A stretch of 64,000 nt of DNA. Origin: Cyclaneusma minus (Eukaryota > Ascomycota > Leotiomycetes > Marthamycetales > Marthamycetaceae). This document shows positions 35,351 through 45,579 of the stretch, piece by piece (within the stretch, counting starts at the first letter, position 1; every line of letters starts with the position of its first letter). The stretch spans positions 194,762-258,761 of the forward strand of contig JAKZHN010000047.1 of the NCBI GenBank assembly GCA_037179335.1. Reading direction: 5' to 3'. Both the position numbers and the translations under genes were made by a program. Under the pieces are notes generated by a model. The model saw only the letters and a list, made by a program, of their open reading frames with translations. It was not told the DNA's origin and ran no database searches.

Positions 35351-36171
35351 TCTACAATGCTGTTAGACAAGAGTCTTCAAGACATGGAGATGACTTCCCT
35401 CTGTGGAAAGATATAGAGGAAGTCATCAAGATGCACAAAGAGCGCATCTTTATTGGTGATTACCCTAACAACAGCGAGGATTACCTGAAACGCCTTGGCC
35501 TCCTGGAAGGTATTAGCGTCACTGCCTTCGCAGCCAACAGGCGGGAATCTAAGGGATTGCCATTCTCCCCGAATGGCCCACGAAAGCCTTTCGAGGAGTC
35601 CGAACTGTACGCAATCTTCGGAGACCAGTATCTCCTCAACGGCAGGGTCAAACGAGAAGTGACGCGGTATCGGGTCGAACAGCGCTTGGGCAAAAGCATT
35701 TTCAACCCCAAGAATCAGACAAAAGGGAAGCAACAGAAGAGCTCGAAAAACCAAAGCGACAAACTTCAGAATACCCTCACAGTCAGGTCATTCCTCGATT
35801 CCCTTCGGGACCTTATCCAGTCTGACCTGTTTGCCCTCAATTTCGACTGGGTCGCTTTCCTCATGCGCTGTTTCCTCATTCTCTCCAAAACCTACGTCCA
35901 CATACAGGAAAAATTGCGGATATACCCGGAAATATTGGATTACAGCAAAGTCGAGCATCGAAAGATGCTTCCCTTCCTCGTGGGCGATATCTTCAACCTA
36001 CGACTGAGCTGGAAAGTGGACATGACGGCAAATGTACCAAGTGACACGTCAAGGTTGACGCTCCAGGAAGTTGCAGCAGCCATGAAGGCATGCATCCGGA
36101 GTGAAGGGGACAAGGAAACAAAACGGGTCAAGAACCTTTGCTGGGGGGTTGGCGAGACTATGAAGAACTGA

Positions 36172-36639
36172 AGAATGCTTTGGCTCATCCGGGCTATCAC
36201 GGCGCAAGCACAAGGCAGGTTCTAGGGTGGAATAACGTTGTGAGCTGGAGGGAAAAGGTCTCCACAGCTCCAGAGCCATTTGAGGTGACTCCATGGGGAG
36301 CGAGGCGGTAATGACAAGGAGCCTTAGGGGTTTCTAGTGGGATGATATAGTGACAGGGATTTGGGTAATTTTGAGACCACTACGATGGTGGTATCATATG
36401 AGCGTTGGAAAAAAGATCAACAACCATAGGAAACATCCAGCAGCTTACCAAGCTGATGTAGGAGAAAAGCGGTTTTTGGAGGAGACATGCCGACCAAAAT
36501 CAAGGCAATATCTTGACTAACCTCCCTTCAATCTATCACGAGAATGAATTGTGGCCGTTGACGTTCATTGCCTTCGAACTTCAAACTTGTGACTTGGCAA
36601 ATAAGCAAAACATAACATTGTCCAGAAAAATTCCACTTT
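36172..36639. other. Intergenic between DUF6604-type gene and its fragment
   Basis: The sequence after the stop (GAATGCTTTGGCTCATCCGG...) may include 3' UTR. Nothing else is recognised. Confidence 0.4.
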
Positions 36640-36800
36640 AAAAGAGCAACTACCACGCGTTCTCAAATTTCTAAAATGCATTATTTTGAGGCGCAAAAAG
36701 GTGGGTGCGCAATACCAAGCTGTAGACCTGGACCAAGAAAAGCAACGAAGGGCATGCTCACTACATCAAGTAAAATCCTCTAAAAAGACAAATTGGCTCG
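36640..36800 (+). pseudogene. Decayed fragment of a second DUF6604-type gene
   Basis: The bases encode LPRVLKFLKCIILRRKKVGAQYQ, then AVDLDQE, matching LPPVLKVLGGVILGRKKVAARYQ, then AADLDEE, of the main gene. After a small indel the match continues with SNEGHAHYIK against SNKGHAYYIR and reaches a stop. Only about 50 codons remain, 470 bp downstream of the main gene's stop. It is a relic of a tandem duplication. Confidence 0.8.
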
Positions 36801-37232
36801 CTGTGACGGCTTTGAAAACGTACAGAATCCTAGCAGAACGTGAGAAAGTTGTGCGTAAGAATAATACAAAACTGGCCATCAAGCACGATCAGTAGTTTCG
36901 CAAGGCACGGTTCTGGGATCTTAGAAAGGGGGACAGCGAATAGCTGCCATGGCAAAGAACAACTCTCCATCTTTCATCCTTCAGCCTTCGACATGTTGAA
37001 TGTCCCAAGCCGTAGCGCGATGACAAATGAAATACAGTCCAGGATTCCAGCTCCTACCCATCCAGAGACCAGAAAAACGATCCGTCTGCTTCCACCGCTC
37101 TTACTGACAAGAGTGAGAAGAAAGAAGCGCCGAAGATGCTTCGACAGAATTAACAGCCGCAAGGGGCTGTAGGGTCGTCTGAGCACGAGCAAGAGTAGTC
37201 CGTTCCGCGTGCGTTCAAGGCGTCTAAAAACG

Positions 37233-37722
37233 TCAACACCTGTGATCGTTGGGGGCTAAGACATTGGAAGATTCACAATCAAAAATAGGGGTGCCTTCGA
37301 GGCCGTTGTAGCCACCTCGTCCGCGTGCCTCCAGTGAATCTGTGGGATGTTAACGTTACTATTCGTGGGAGTCAGGATTTGGAGATAGTTACCACCAGCG
37401 TCGCCCTCAAGACCGTTATAGCCACCTCGTCCGCGTGCCTGCAGCGCATCTGTACGTGTTAGCATTTACGACTCGAGAAAACTCGGATTATGGGATGCTT
37501 ACTGTCGACGCCGTTATAGCCGCCGCGCCCACGTGCCTTTAATAAATCTGCAGAGTATTAGCATTAGGATGACGGCGAAGTCCAGACTTCGGGATATTTA
37601 CCATTAAGGGCGTTATAGCCGCCACGCCTTTGAGTTACTAGCTCGGCTCCAGATGCCATTGATGCAGCGATCACCACTGTCGTCATAATGGCTGCCAAAA
37701 CCAGGAGGCTTTTGGAAAGCAT
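37233..37722 (-). CDS. Secreted repeat-peptide precursor (four GGYN modules), candidate RiPP/KEP-type
   Basis: Four exons on the minus strand: 37722-37602, 37547-37503, 37449-37393 and 37339-37233. Introns of 54, 53 and 53 nt are all phase 1, with GCTAAT, GCTAAC and GTTAAC branch sites. The product is 109 residues: a clear signal peptide (LLVLAAIMTTVVIA, cleavage near SGA), then RRGGYNALN and three modules D/N-x-L-x-ARGRGGYNG. Each of exons 2-4 carries one module, so exon plus intron was the unit of duplication. RR and RGR before each GGYN are basic sites where a Kex2-like protease could cut, leaving Tyr-containing peptides. That is the layout of fungal Kex2-processed repeat proteins and dikaritin-type RiPP precursors. 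The C-terminal tail has two Cys. I chose the Met at 37722 because a TATA box lies at 37841-37848, making the upstream Met (37827) too close to it. No UstYa-like tailoring gene is seen nearby. The gene model is strong; the role is inferred. Confidence 0.82.
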
Positions 37723-37840
37723 CTTGACAATGTAGTTTGAAAGTAAGTCTTTAGTTAGGAGGCTGGTGGCGAGAGAGCAAAACGCAAGACGAAAGCAGGA
37801 TGATGAGGGAAAATCGGTGAGTTGCATGGAGCCATGAGAC

Positions 37841-37848
37841 TTTATATA
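37841..37848 (-). promoter_or_regulatory. TATA box of the repeat-peptide gene
   Basis: TATATAAA on the minus strand, about 120 bases before the chosen start codon. A transcription start 25-35 bases downstream would give a leader of roughly 90-95 nt. Confidence 0.5.
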
Positions 37849-39154
37849 CTAACGAGAGGGATAAGGGCGACGGAGAGACTTTGCGAAAGGTGAATAGTTG
37901 GTTTACCCGAAACATGATCAGTCGTTTAAGCTACCGATGAAGCAAGCCTTTCAATAGGATAGCGGAGAGAATGAAAACGGCATAGCGCGGCAAAGCCTTT
38001 GGTAACACCCACCATCGTCGTAAACAGAACCGTACGAATGGCTTCAAAGACGGCCAAACCAATGACAGCGCGCCACAACGTCGCACGGAGAATCGTGGGA
38101 ATAGCTTCAGCCTTCAAAAACAGCAAAACAACAAACACCAGTCATGAATCAGTATCTGTACATCGCAATTCGCAAATTGAAACTCCGTCGCTCGAAGATT
38201 ATGTTAAGGACATCTCGACTTCCCGCTTCTTGTGACCACGATGCGGCTCAATGGTTAGAGTTCGGCCAGCCCATACATAGCCTTATCACGCTGAGTAGGA
38301 TTGCTGCACCTCGATGAAAACCAGTGTGATTTCCAAGAAAGGTTGCATTTTTCAAAGAAATGGGTCCGCTCTGGCGCTTTCTACATCAACTTACAATTAC
38401 GCAGGCCCAAGACACCGATAGTCTAGAAAAGACCGCAAAAGAAACAGCTTAACCAAGGTTCCGGACGACCGTCTATGAGCGGGAAGAAAGGCCCAAGGTG
38501 CAATGGGATTCTACTGTCCATCTATCGAGACCCCTGAGAAAAGGAGGCGCGGGGGCAGCGACGAAGCCTCAAGAGGCAGCAAAGGATACGACCCATGTGA
38601 AAACAAGGTGATCTTCGCAGACTCGTTTCCCTATCGTCGAGTATTGGGACTAGCGTGGCTGCCTTAGGCAGCCACACTTAGAATAGCCTTAAAAGGGCTT
38701 GGAGCTCCTTAGAGCTCCATCCATAAACGAATACACGCCCTTGAACGCTACTGCAGTAGAATTCCGAACCCTTAGGTTTCGACATCGAGGGCGGCAAGAA
38801 TGTTTGTTGACGAGTCAAGCTCACTAGTACTCTCTCGGGTGTTTGCCGTTGTGTCTCAGTCGGAAGATGGTTGACAATATTTCGCTATACGAGCCGAATC
38901 GGCGGTCGGTGAATTTGGCGTAGTGGAGTTCTGATGATCATGGCTGCTGTTAGGGACTCCACCAGATAGATGTTGGGCTTTTGTGACCTGTTCGGTTCCA
39001 GCAGATCTTCCGAGCTCAGCAGCTTTCAGGACAGCAAGAAACCAAAGACAGAGATGTCCAGCTCAGAGGACACAAACCTGGTTTTCTAGCGGCACATTGA
39101 ATCTCTCTAATCAATCTAGTGCTCACCATCAACATCCTCCCCCCCACCCCCACA
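37849..39154. other. Intergenic with a cluster of perfect hairpins
   Basis: No gene is recognised; a 70-codon minus-strand frame at 37926-38138 has no support. At 38655-38719 there are GTGGCTGCC-TTA-GGCAGCCAC and TGGAGCTC-CTTA-GAGCTCCA, with a weaker GCC/GGC hairpin between them. Confidence 0.5.
38655..38719. repeat. Cluster of perfect hairpins with CTTA/TTA loops
   Basis: Arms of 9 bp (38655-38663/38667-38675) and 8 bp (38700-38707/38712-38719). A similar hairpin with a CTTAA loop is at 15444-15462. No T-run follows, so a Pol III terminator or RNA gene is not indicated. Confidence 0.6.
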
Positions 39155-41098
39155 TCACCCCATACTCCCCCCACTCCTCCCACCACCAATAATACCCGCC
39201 ATCTCCAACAACGCCCTATCAGCCTCCACATCCCCCGTTCCCAAATTAATCCTCCTCCTTGCTTCCGCCTCCCTCTCCTCCCACTTCACCCTCTCTTTTT
39301 GCTTCTCTACCTCTTCATCACCCCCCACGCCCCAAACCTCCAAACTCTCAATCTCAAATCTATCTTGCCAGTCAAACTTTCGCGTTTCACTGTTGCGGAA
39401 CGCGCCGCCGCCGGATGTGTAGTCGTGCGTGAAGACGCCGTATTCGAAGTTGGCGTCGAGGGCGAGGGAGACGGCGCCGAGGGAGAGGGTGGTGGGGAGG
39501 CCGGCAGTGGATTTGGCTTTGGGGTGCGGACAGCCGGCGCTGATGCCGGAGTGGGAGGAGGGGGGTTTGGTAAAGGAGATGTAGTCTGTGTTGATGGGGG
39601 AAGCGTGGAAGACGTCATGAGTGGGGGCGAGCTGGAATAGGAGAGTGTCGGTATCGCCGAAGCAGGATTTATGTGTTTGTGTCCAGGGCTGGGAAACGTA
39701 AATGCCGTAGACGACGCTGGTGGCGTTGCTGGAGTTGTTGGTGGAGTCGCGGAAACGCTTCGCGGGGAGAGATGCATCGAAGGCTCTAGAGGTGGCGCTG
39801 GAGTCGGAGTCGGAGATGAGGGACCCGGAGACGAGAAGGATCGTTGGGGCGCGCCAGTTGACGACGTGGGTTTCGAAACTGCCGAGGGCGAAGCCGGATT
39901 CGGCGCCGGAGTAAAGGAGACGGAGGCCGCGGAAAACGGGTTGAGGCATGAAGAAGGAGAGTTGGGAAAGGACATTGAGGTCGAGGATTTCGCCGCCTCG
40001 GGGTAGAAGAGGGAGATATAGTTCTGGTGGTAGTGAGGGTGCTGGTGCTGGGTCTGCATCTTTGCGCTTAGTGAAGTCGAGGTTGGGGTCGAAGAGGAAG
40101 TGTTCGAATAGGGGTGAAAGTCCGTTGAAGAGGAATGGTAGTGAGCTCGAGATGGCACGCTCGAATTGAGTGAAGCTGATGCTTGGGAATTTCTGAACAT
40201 CGACGAATGCAGATAGAATGTTGCGTGATGTGTCCCGTAAACCAGCGAGGCTTTCCTTGTCATTCAGCCTGGAAGACAATTTGGATAGGCGTTCTTGTGC
40301 GTGGAGGGGTGCTATTAGGAGAAGAAGCATGATGAGTTTCTGTAGATTGTCTGTCGGGATTGATGCATGAGCCAGAGGCGCATCTCCATGCTTGAAAACG
40401 TCAATAGCGTCGAGAGATTCCAGGGCTGCCAGAGCCAGATCATCATCGTCTTCTTCGTCATCATTTGCCGGTTCATCTACAGCAAATCCAGCCACATGAC
40501 TGCGAGGGGTTGCGGTTGATGCTGCCCCTTTCTCATTCGACCCCTGCTCATCATTCTGTCCTGCCTTCTCAGCATCCGCCTTGGACTGGTTAAGGCCACG
40601 ATCAACAACAGCAAGACTCCGAAAGAGCAGCTTGTTCCGATCTTTGTGTCCCTTCTTCAACACCTTGGTGTATCGTTCAGTCAGAATGACAACCACCATG
40701 AGCATTTCCTCGAAGCCAAGAACAATAGGGGCATTCTGGCCGAATGGAAATGCTCCCAGGTAAGAGGTCATCTGGAATAGAACTGGGGAGACGGAGAGAA
40801 CATCGGGGATCTCGAGATAGCGAGCGATGGTTTCTTCTTTGAGATATGAGATGCCATCTTGATGATCGGCGAGTGACTTGAAGACGTCCTGGAATGAATA
40901 GAGCTCGAGCGGGGTGAAGCAGCGTTTTGCGAATTTGGTGGCCTGTTGGATGTTAGCTTTTTCGCCCCGAGAAATTTAACAGTCAGAAGTTGAGGTTGAA
41001 TCAGTGCTGTGTAAGGGCGAAATATAACATACGAGAGCGTGGCTCAATTCTTCGGTCGTTGGTCGACGACCGCCACTCTGAGAATGTCCTTGGCCCAT
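39155..41098 (-). CDS. RTC5: TLDc-domain protein, Rtc5-like (restriction of telomere capping 5)
   Basis: Two exons: 41098-41033 and 40942-39155 (intron 90 nt, phase 0, GTATGT donor, GCTAAC branch). The product is about 617 residues, close to the family norm. The first exon encodes MGQGHSQSGGRRPTTEELSH, matching the Rtc5 N-terminus with a Gly2 that is usually myristoylated. A helical region with the conserved MTSYLGAFPFGQNAPIVLGFEEM follows. The C-terminal TLDc domain includes LLYSGAESGFALGSFETHVVNWRAPTILLVSG and GDTDTLLFQLAP, and closes with a charged coiled helix (EKQKERVKWEEREAEARRR). In budding yeast Rtc5 is a vacuolar TLDc protein that favours V-ATPase disassembly. It is transcribed away from the secreted protein gene across an 856-bp shared upstream region. 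Confidence 0.92.
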
Positions 41099-41954
41099 CG
41101 CTGTTGAATGTTGTAGGCCTTCAGAGACCCACTAAGCTCAAATTTATCATGTTAGTGAGCGAGGTATGTACTTGCGCCCCCGAGAGATGAAAAGAAGAAC
41201 GACGAGAAAATGAAGATGGTGGATGGCGACGAGAGAGAGGCGGTCATGATACATGCGACGTCGGGAATTCACGTGAGAGTGGTCTTGGCGCCAAGCCCTT
41301 GCTTTGTCATCTTCGTTTTTCTTGAGGACAAGTCGCAACTTCGAAGCGAACCTTCTCAACGACGACGACGACGAGGTTCATGTTGCTTTGAAATCCTCGA
41401 AATCCATATTCGCGGACTATTCGCCGGGTCTCCTTGAATTTCCCTGATTGTAGTCCGTCGATCTCAATTCATGTCGCAGGTACGCATCTTCACGACTGCA
41501 GCACTGCAGCTGCTTTGCTCCGCGTCGCGGTTTGCACTTGACCACAAGGTGACAAGAGATGCGAAGTCTCGCAGACCCATGGTGACAATGAATTCATTGA
41601 TGCTGCTTGGCCAGTCCGAAATCCTACGATTGGCATCCCGCAGGCCCGTGAGAAAGGACTTGGTGGTTCTGGGATTCTCTCGACTCTTGCTGGCCACGGG
41701 TATCATGTCCGCGAGGACCTCGACAACCATGCATGTTTGGGAAAGTGAGGAATCTTTCACTCTCACCGGCGACGAGCATGCAAGGTAGCTTAGGTTGCGA
41801 GTTCCCCCGAGCTTCATTTTTCTCTCTTTCCGTCAACCTCGATTTCCTCCTTTTTCCCTTCAAGAGTTGTCTGATACTCCCTGTCTCGCTGTCGAACCCA
41901 CATTTCATTTCAAGTCCACCGATACTTCATTCTTCTCGAATCATTCTCCACCAA
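41099..41954. promoter_or_regulatory. Divergent upstream region of RTC5-like gene and secreted Cys-rich gene
   Basis: 856 bp between two start codons facing away from each other. No other gene is supported; overlapping frames on both strands at 41464-41817 look like chance. CT-rich stretches (41815-41870) lie just upstream of the secreted protein start. Confidence 0.5.
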
Positions 41955-42483
41955 ATGCATCCCACACTTACCCTCACTCTCGCTGTCCTGGTCACTTCGG
42001 CAGCGGCCAACATCCCGCGAATTCCCAAGAATGTGACTGGCGTGAACATGCCCAATGTCCTTGACGTCAAGCATGTGACAGGTTCTATGGAGGCGGATTG
42101 CAGAGGAGCAAGTGGGGAAAGCAATCCAAACGAGGTGCCCTGCGTGAAAGCCTACTATGAGCAGAATTGCACTGGTCAATTGGCAGATACGACTCCATTC
42201 AAGCCAAATTGTAATCGGGAATACATCGCATTCGTAAGTTGCGGCCATATTCCTCTGGTATGTTTGGTTTTCTTGCAACAGCTGCTGCTAGAACTCTCCC
42301 ATCTATTCCGTACATGTCCGAGGAGGCGAGAGATGCTGGCTTGGGACCAACTGTGTCACCTACTGGGATCGACTGTGCAAGAATAAAGTCGGTGAGACAG
42401 GCAACGAGAGGCATGAGAAATGCTGGACGAGTGGGACAGATGACTATGCAATTCATAGCATGAAGTGCTACTATGCTTGTTGA
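41955..42483 (+). CDS. Small secreted cysteine-rich protein
   Basis: Exons 41955-42233 and 42292-42483 (intron 58 nt, phase 0, GTAAGT donor). The product is 156 residues. A signal peptide MHPTLTLTLAVLVTSAAA is followed by a mature part of about 138 residues with ten Cys, four in exon 1 (DC, PC, NC, NC) and six in exon 2 (RCW, NC, LC, KCW, KC, AC). The last Cys is the final residue. An even Cys count, a signal peptide and small size fit the class of secreted effectors or apoplastic proteins, but no family is recognised. The acceptor was chosen at CTAG 42288-42291 because the nearer CAG at 42278-42280 is in a frame that loses the Cys pattern. The neighbouring continuous frame to 42386 is the unspliced read-through. 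Confidence 0.72.
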
Positions 42484-43026
42484 GGAAGAGTCGCCTGGAA
42501 GATGGAAGTTGGGGAGCAGTTGGGCAGACCTCTTGCTGTGGATGTTTTAAATACCGAGATGTTGATGATGCTTCTCGAGGCGGGACTATCACACGGATCA
42601 GTTGGACAGAACTGGATGCTTGGGTGTACTCAATGTTGCTTCCAAACTCCCACGGAAGCTTTCGGGTCCCTGGGGCTGTCATCCCGTCGTATTTGCTTGT
42701 GTCGTTTCTCAATCGGGAAGCAAGCCGCGCTGCCGTACTTGGACAATCCGACTAGGAACGTTGATCCTCACCCCACTGTACGTGTGCAGGCATCAACGTC
42801 CCGCTCCCCAACATATATCGCGCATACATGGGTCATGGATCTCCTTGTCGTTGCAGTTCCTGGGAGGATCCCAGACTCAGCAGTCGAAAGAGGAGCTATG
42901 GCAACACCCCTGCAGCTCCGATAAGCGTCTCGAGGTTTGTTTGAAAGTCTGCCTAAAGCTAAAGGTGACTCAAAGCTGTAGGAACTCTGATTTGCCGACG
43001 GACCCTCGAAATTTGCGTTGACTTTC
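42484..43026. other. Intergenic, no gene recognised
   Basis: Overlapping frames at 42465-43021 on the plus strand have no domain, no signal and no codon pattern that favours one of them. The first part is probably the 3' UTR of the secreted protein gene. Confidence 0.4.
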
Positions 43027-43290
43027 AGCCAAGGCGGGTTTCGAAGTCTTGGTTGAAAGTTAGCTACTGCTGCCTAATTTACTAACCTGAAACTTCCCCC
43101 CCGCCGTCTTGGCCAAAGTCATTAGTTAATACCATATGATAAAATGGTTGAATACAAGTATGGCCATCTCTCCACTGTATGGTGATAGATTTGTGAGTGG
43201 TCCAAGTGCACCACAATTCATGAGCTACATCCCTTTCCCATCGTCTCGGTTTCGAGGAAACGGACTGCCTTTCACACATCCGTTGGCAGC
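43027..43290 (+). repeat. Duplicated upstream region, copy 1
   Basis: It begins GCCAAGGCGGGTTTCGAAGTC and contains CCGCCGTCTTGG about 75 bp later, forming a loose inverted pair. It ends just before the start codon of the downstream gene (CACACATCCGTTGGCAGC). The same order is found at 45353-45579 and, truncated, at 46319-46552. Confidence 0.65.
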
Positions 43291-44359
43291 ATGAAATTTG
43301 GAGAAGGAATCATTGAAGGAATGGCGCGTCTCGGTATGGGGGGTGACCGCATGGAGGTACAGCTAACACGCGAGGGTAAGTACATTCTTCGGCCTTTGAC
43401 CTAGTGATCCATCTGCTAATCTTGAGCTTTGCAGGTTATGAGGAAATGCAAGCACGTTATCAGAGAATTCTCAATAGCCCTAACGTGGTGTTACCTATGC
43501 CCGAAGACATTGCTATCTGGAATTTGAGACTCATGGTCCAAGAGCATACGACCGCGGATTCCTTCATCGATCAGACGGTCCAGAGTCACCGGGCGTGGTT
43601 TCACGAGTTTACGACAAAGCCTACAGATGGCAGAGAATACGATACACAATTCGCCATCAACGGCGAATGCTTTTCCTGGGAGCTGTTTTGCACATGGCTC
43701 AAGACACATTTCAAGATCGACTTCGACCCGGCTGTACACGAACTTGGATATCTCCGGCCCACCGATCCTTCCCTTCACGTTGGTGCTGGATACTTTCCCA
43801 TCGGCAGCGAGGTTGAGCTCCAAGACGCTCTCAACATACTCCAGGCGATTAGTGCACTTGCGGAACCTCAAGTTTTCTTCGTCGCCACCGAGGACGAACC
43901 CTCAAGTCCCTCTGTGATGATGAAGGCGGACCGTCCACCTCCCTGCGTCACATTCTATCTTTGGCGTGACAAGCCCTTGACAGACCAACAATCAGTTGGC
44001 CTCAGCCCAAACTTCGAACCAGTAGAAACGGAAAACGATTTCGAATCTCACCGATGCGGAAATGATCCACGAGTCGAACGAAGTCGACGCCCTACTCAAA
44101 TCCCTCATATACCGGGACGCTCTCGAAGATTGGAGTCCCGCAAAGGTCAACTTGGCAAGGGCCGCCGTCCAATCCCAGTACCCACAAAAAGGAAATAGTC
44201 AATACGTATGTGGTGGAAAGGCTGCACAGATACAAAGAGTACTATCCCAGTCCTCGCGATCAGCATGAGCAAGAGAATCTGGGAGGGGTTTGGGACACGC
44301 TCTACGAATGGGACCAAGTGTTGTTTTGGGCACGGTATTCTGATGGAATCAGGCATTGA
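43291..44359 (+). pseudogene. Unknown fungal protein gene with two apparent +1 frameshifts
   Basis: Exon 1 is 43291-43375; a 59-nt phase-1 intron with a GCTAAT branch site follows, and exon 2 runs from 43435. The frame stays open to a stop at 44198, but codon sense shifts twice: at the A run 44032-44035 the coherent frame becomes the one reading NLTDAEMIHESNEVDALL, and at the A run 44186-44190 it becomes the one reading TYVVERLHRYKEYYPSPRDQ to a stop at 44357-44359. Dropping one A at each run would reconcile all three parts into a single protein of about 330 residues. These are either real inactivating insertions or homopolymer base-calling errors. The protein has no recognised domain; the exon 2 part is similar to the pseudogene at 45580. 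Confidence 0.6.
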
Positions 44360-45352
44360 CGAGAGTGAAATTCGTGATCTCATGTTCAAGTTTGATGGCG
44401 TTACACGGTTATGATCTAGTTTTGACTTGGTCGAAGTTAGTATAATGAATTTTGCTGCACAATCACATGTCTTGACTCAGCAGATGGAGCTGGGAGGTGG
44501 TTTGAGATTCACGATGACAACTAGCAAGCAGTCCGAAATTCGAATCACTTTGAACAGACATGTTGTTGGGAGACCAGACTACCGTGGCTCAGCCAGTCAA
44601 GTCACGTGGTAGCCAGGTGACTGGCGCTACCACGATATTGAGTGGGGATAGCTTCACCTTCGTCTGAGTGCTCTTCTTCATCGAATATCAATCATGATTC
44701 ATAACTCTCGAATACGCCATGTCGGTCCTCCCTTCTGTGCCAAGATCGAGCTCTCCGCAGTTTCCGGTCCCCCCAGTTCCTTCAATTTAAGCTTCCCGTG
44801 ATTGATTGAACTCTCTCACAATTAAGTTCCACCACGATCTAGACTGAACAGACTCTCACCAATCGAGGTCTCCCGTTATCCCTCGACTGTCTTTTGTCGC
44901 ACGTCGATTCCAATGCTGTGAATTATGAAGTCCGCTACGGACTCCAGACAAGGATCTGAAGTCTCAGGTCCACGAATGGAAGCCTTTTAATGATTTTGTG
45001 TTGCGTTTTGTCGCACGTCGTTGTTGTTCCGCCCTGACAAAAATTTTAAGACTGCAGGGAAGGAGGATGGAATTGAAGGCCAAAAGTTTTGAAAGTTCAC
45101 GACTTGAAGTCTCTAGTCTCTACACTCTAAGGTAGTTTATTCTCTTGATCCCGTTGTACCAAAACAGGTATTTCTTTAAAAACTGGAAAGACGCAGTGGT
45201 GCTCAGAGACCGTTAATGTAAAAGCACTGAGTCCAACCGTCGGGTCCAGAAGGATGAAAGTGACCATTCCTATTCAGTATATATGAAAATCCTAACTCGA
45301 GCTGCCAGCTCATATCTCACAATTTACTGATAGGATATTTAGTTCACTTCCA
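44360..45352. other. Intergenic between duplicated copies
   Basis: 44427-44580 (TAGTATAATG...AGCAAGCAGTCCGAAATTCG) recurs at 46095-46260, so the 3' flank belongs to the duplicated unit. The word TTTTGTCGCACGTCG occurs at about 44889 and 45008 and resembles the end of the MITE at 49250. No gene is seen. Confidence 0.5.
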
Positions 45353-45579
45353 GCCAGGGCGGGGTTTGAAGTCTTGGTTGAAAGGTTACCCGGGTGTTAA
45401 TTTAAAAGCCTGAAAGCTTATTACCCGCACCCCACCGCCTTGGTCGAATTCATCAATCAGGCCATATTGTGAGACGGCATGAATACAAATTGTATGGGAT
45501 GATTTCGGGATGGCACAAGTCCATCACAAGCTCTCGAGGGAACGAGGAAACGCACCGTCTTCACACATCTGTTCACAAC
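45353..45579 (+). repeat. Duplicated upstream region, copy 2
   Basis: GCCAGGGCGGGGTTTGAAGTC...CACCGCCTTGGTCGAATTC...CACACATCTGTTCACAAC, in the same order and spacing as copy 1, ending at the start codon of the paralogue. Confidence 0.65.

Larger units (their letters stand above)
26912..36171 (+). pseudogene. DUF6604-type gene split by an LTR retrotransposon
   Basis: Coding parts are exon 1 26912-28378, exon 2 28463-28678 (intron 84 nt, phase 0) and, beyond the element, 35356-36171. Counting one TCTAC target copy, the frame runs across the insertion without a stop, giving about 832 residues in the original gene. The N-terminus (YKEGTAYVAQTIES, basic linker, then YIAEKGSKLEKRLPPVLK...RKKVAARYQ) resembles the fungal DUF6604 domain. 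The residues at the break (AHLY, then NAVRQE after it) also fit that family as I remember it. Function is unknown; such proteins are numerous in Pezizomycotina and often have large variable C-termini. The left part could still give a truncated protein of about 560 residues plus a few encoded by the LTR. Neither flank carries the RIP damage that destroys the inserted element. The family call is from memory of the domain; the disruption is certain. Confidence 0.8.

Noticed and set aside
37926..38138. Minus-strand 70-codon frame with hydrophobic stretches upstream of the repeat-peptide gene
   Set aside because: No signal peptide cleavage site, no splice context, and it lies in the promoter side of the peptide gene; probably chance.
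38237..38330. tRNA-like GGCTCAATGGTTAGAG
   Set aside because: An A-box-like word only; no T-arm or acceptor pairing follows.
39307..40263. Long second frame (318 codons) inside the RTC5-like gene
   Set aside because: Ser/Thr/Pro-rich shadow of the true frame in GC-rich coding DNA; the TLDc frame explains the region.
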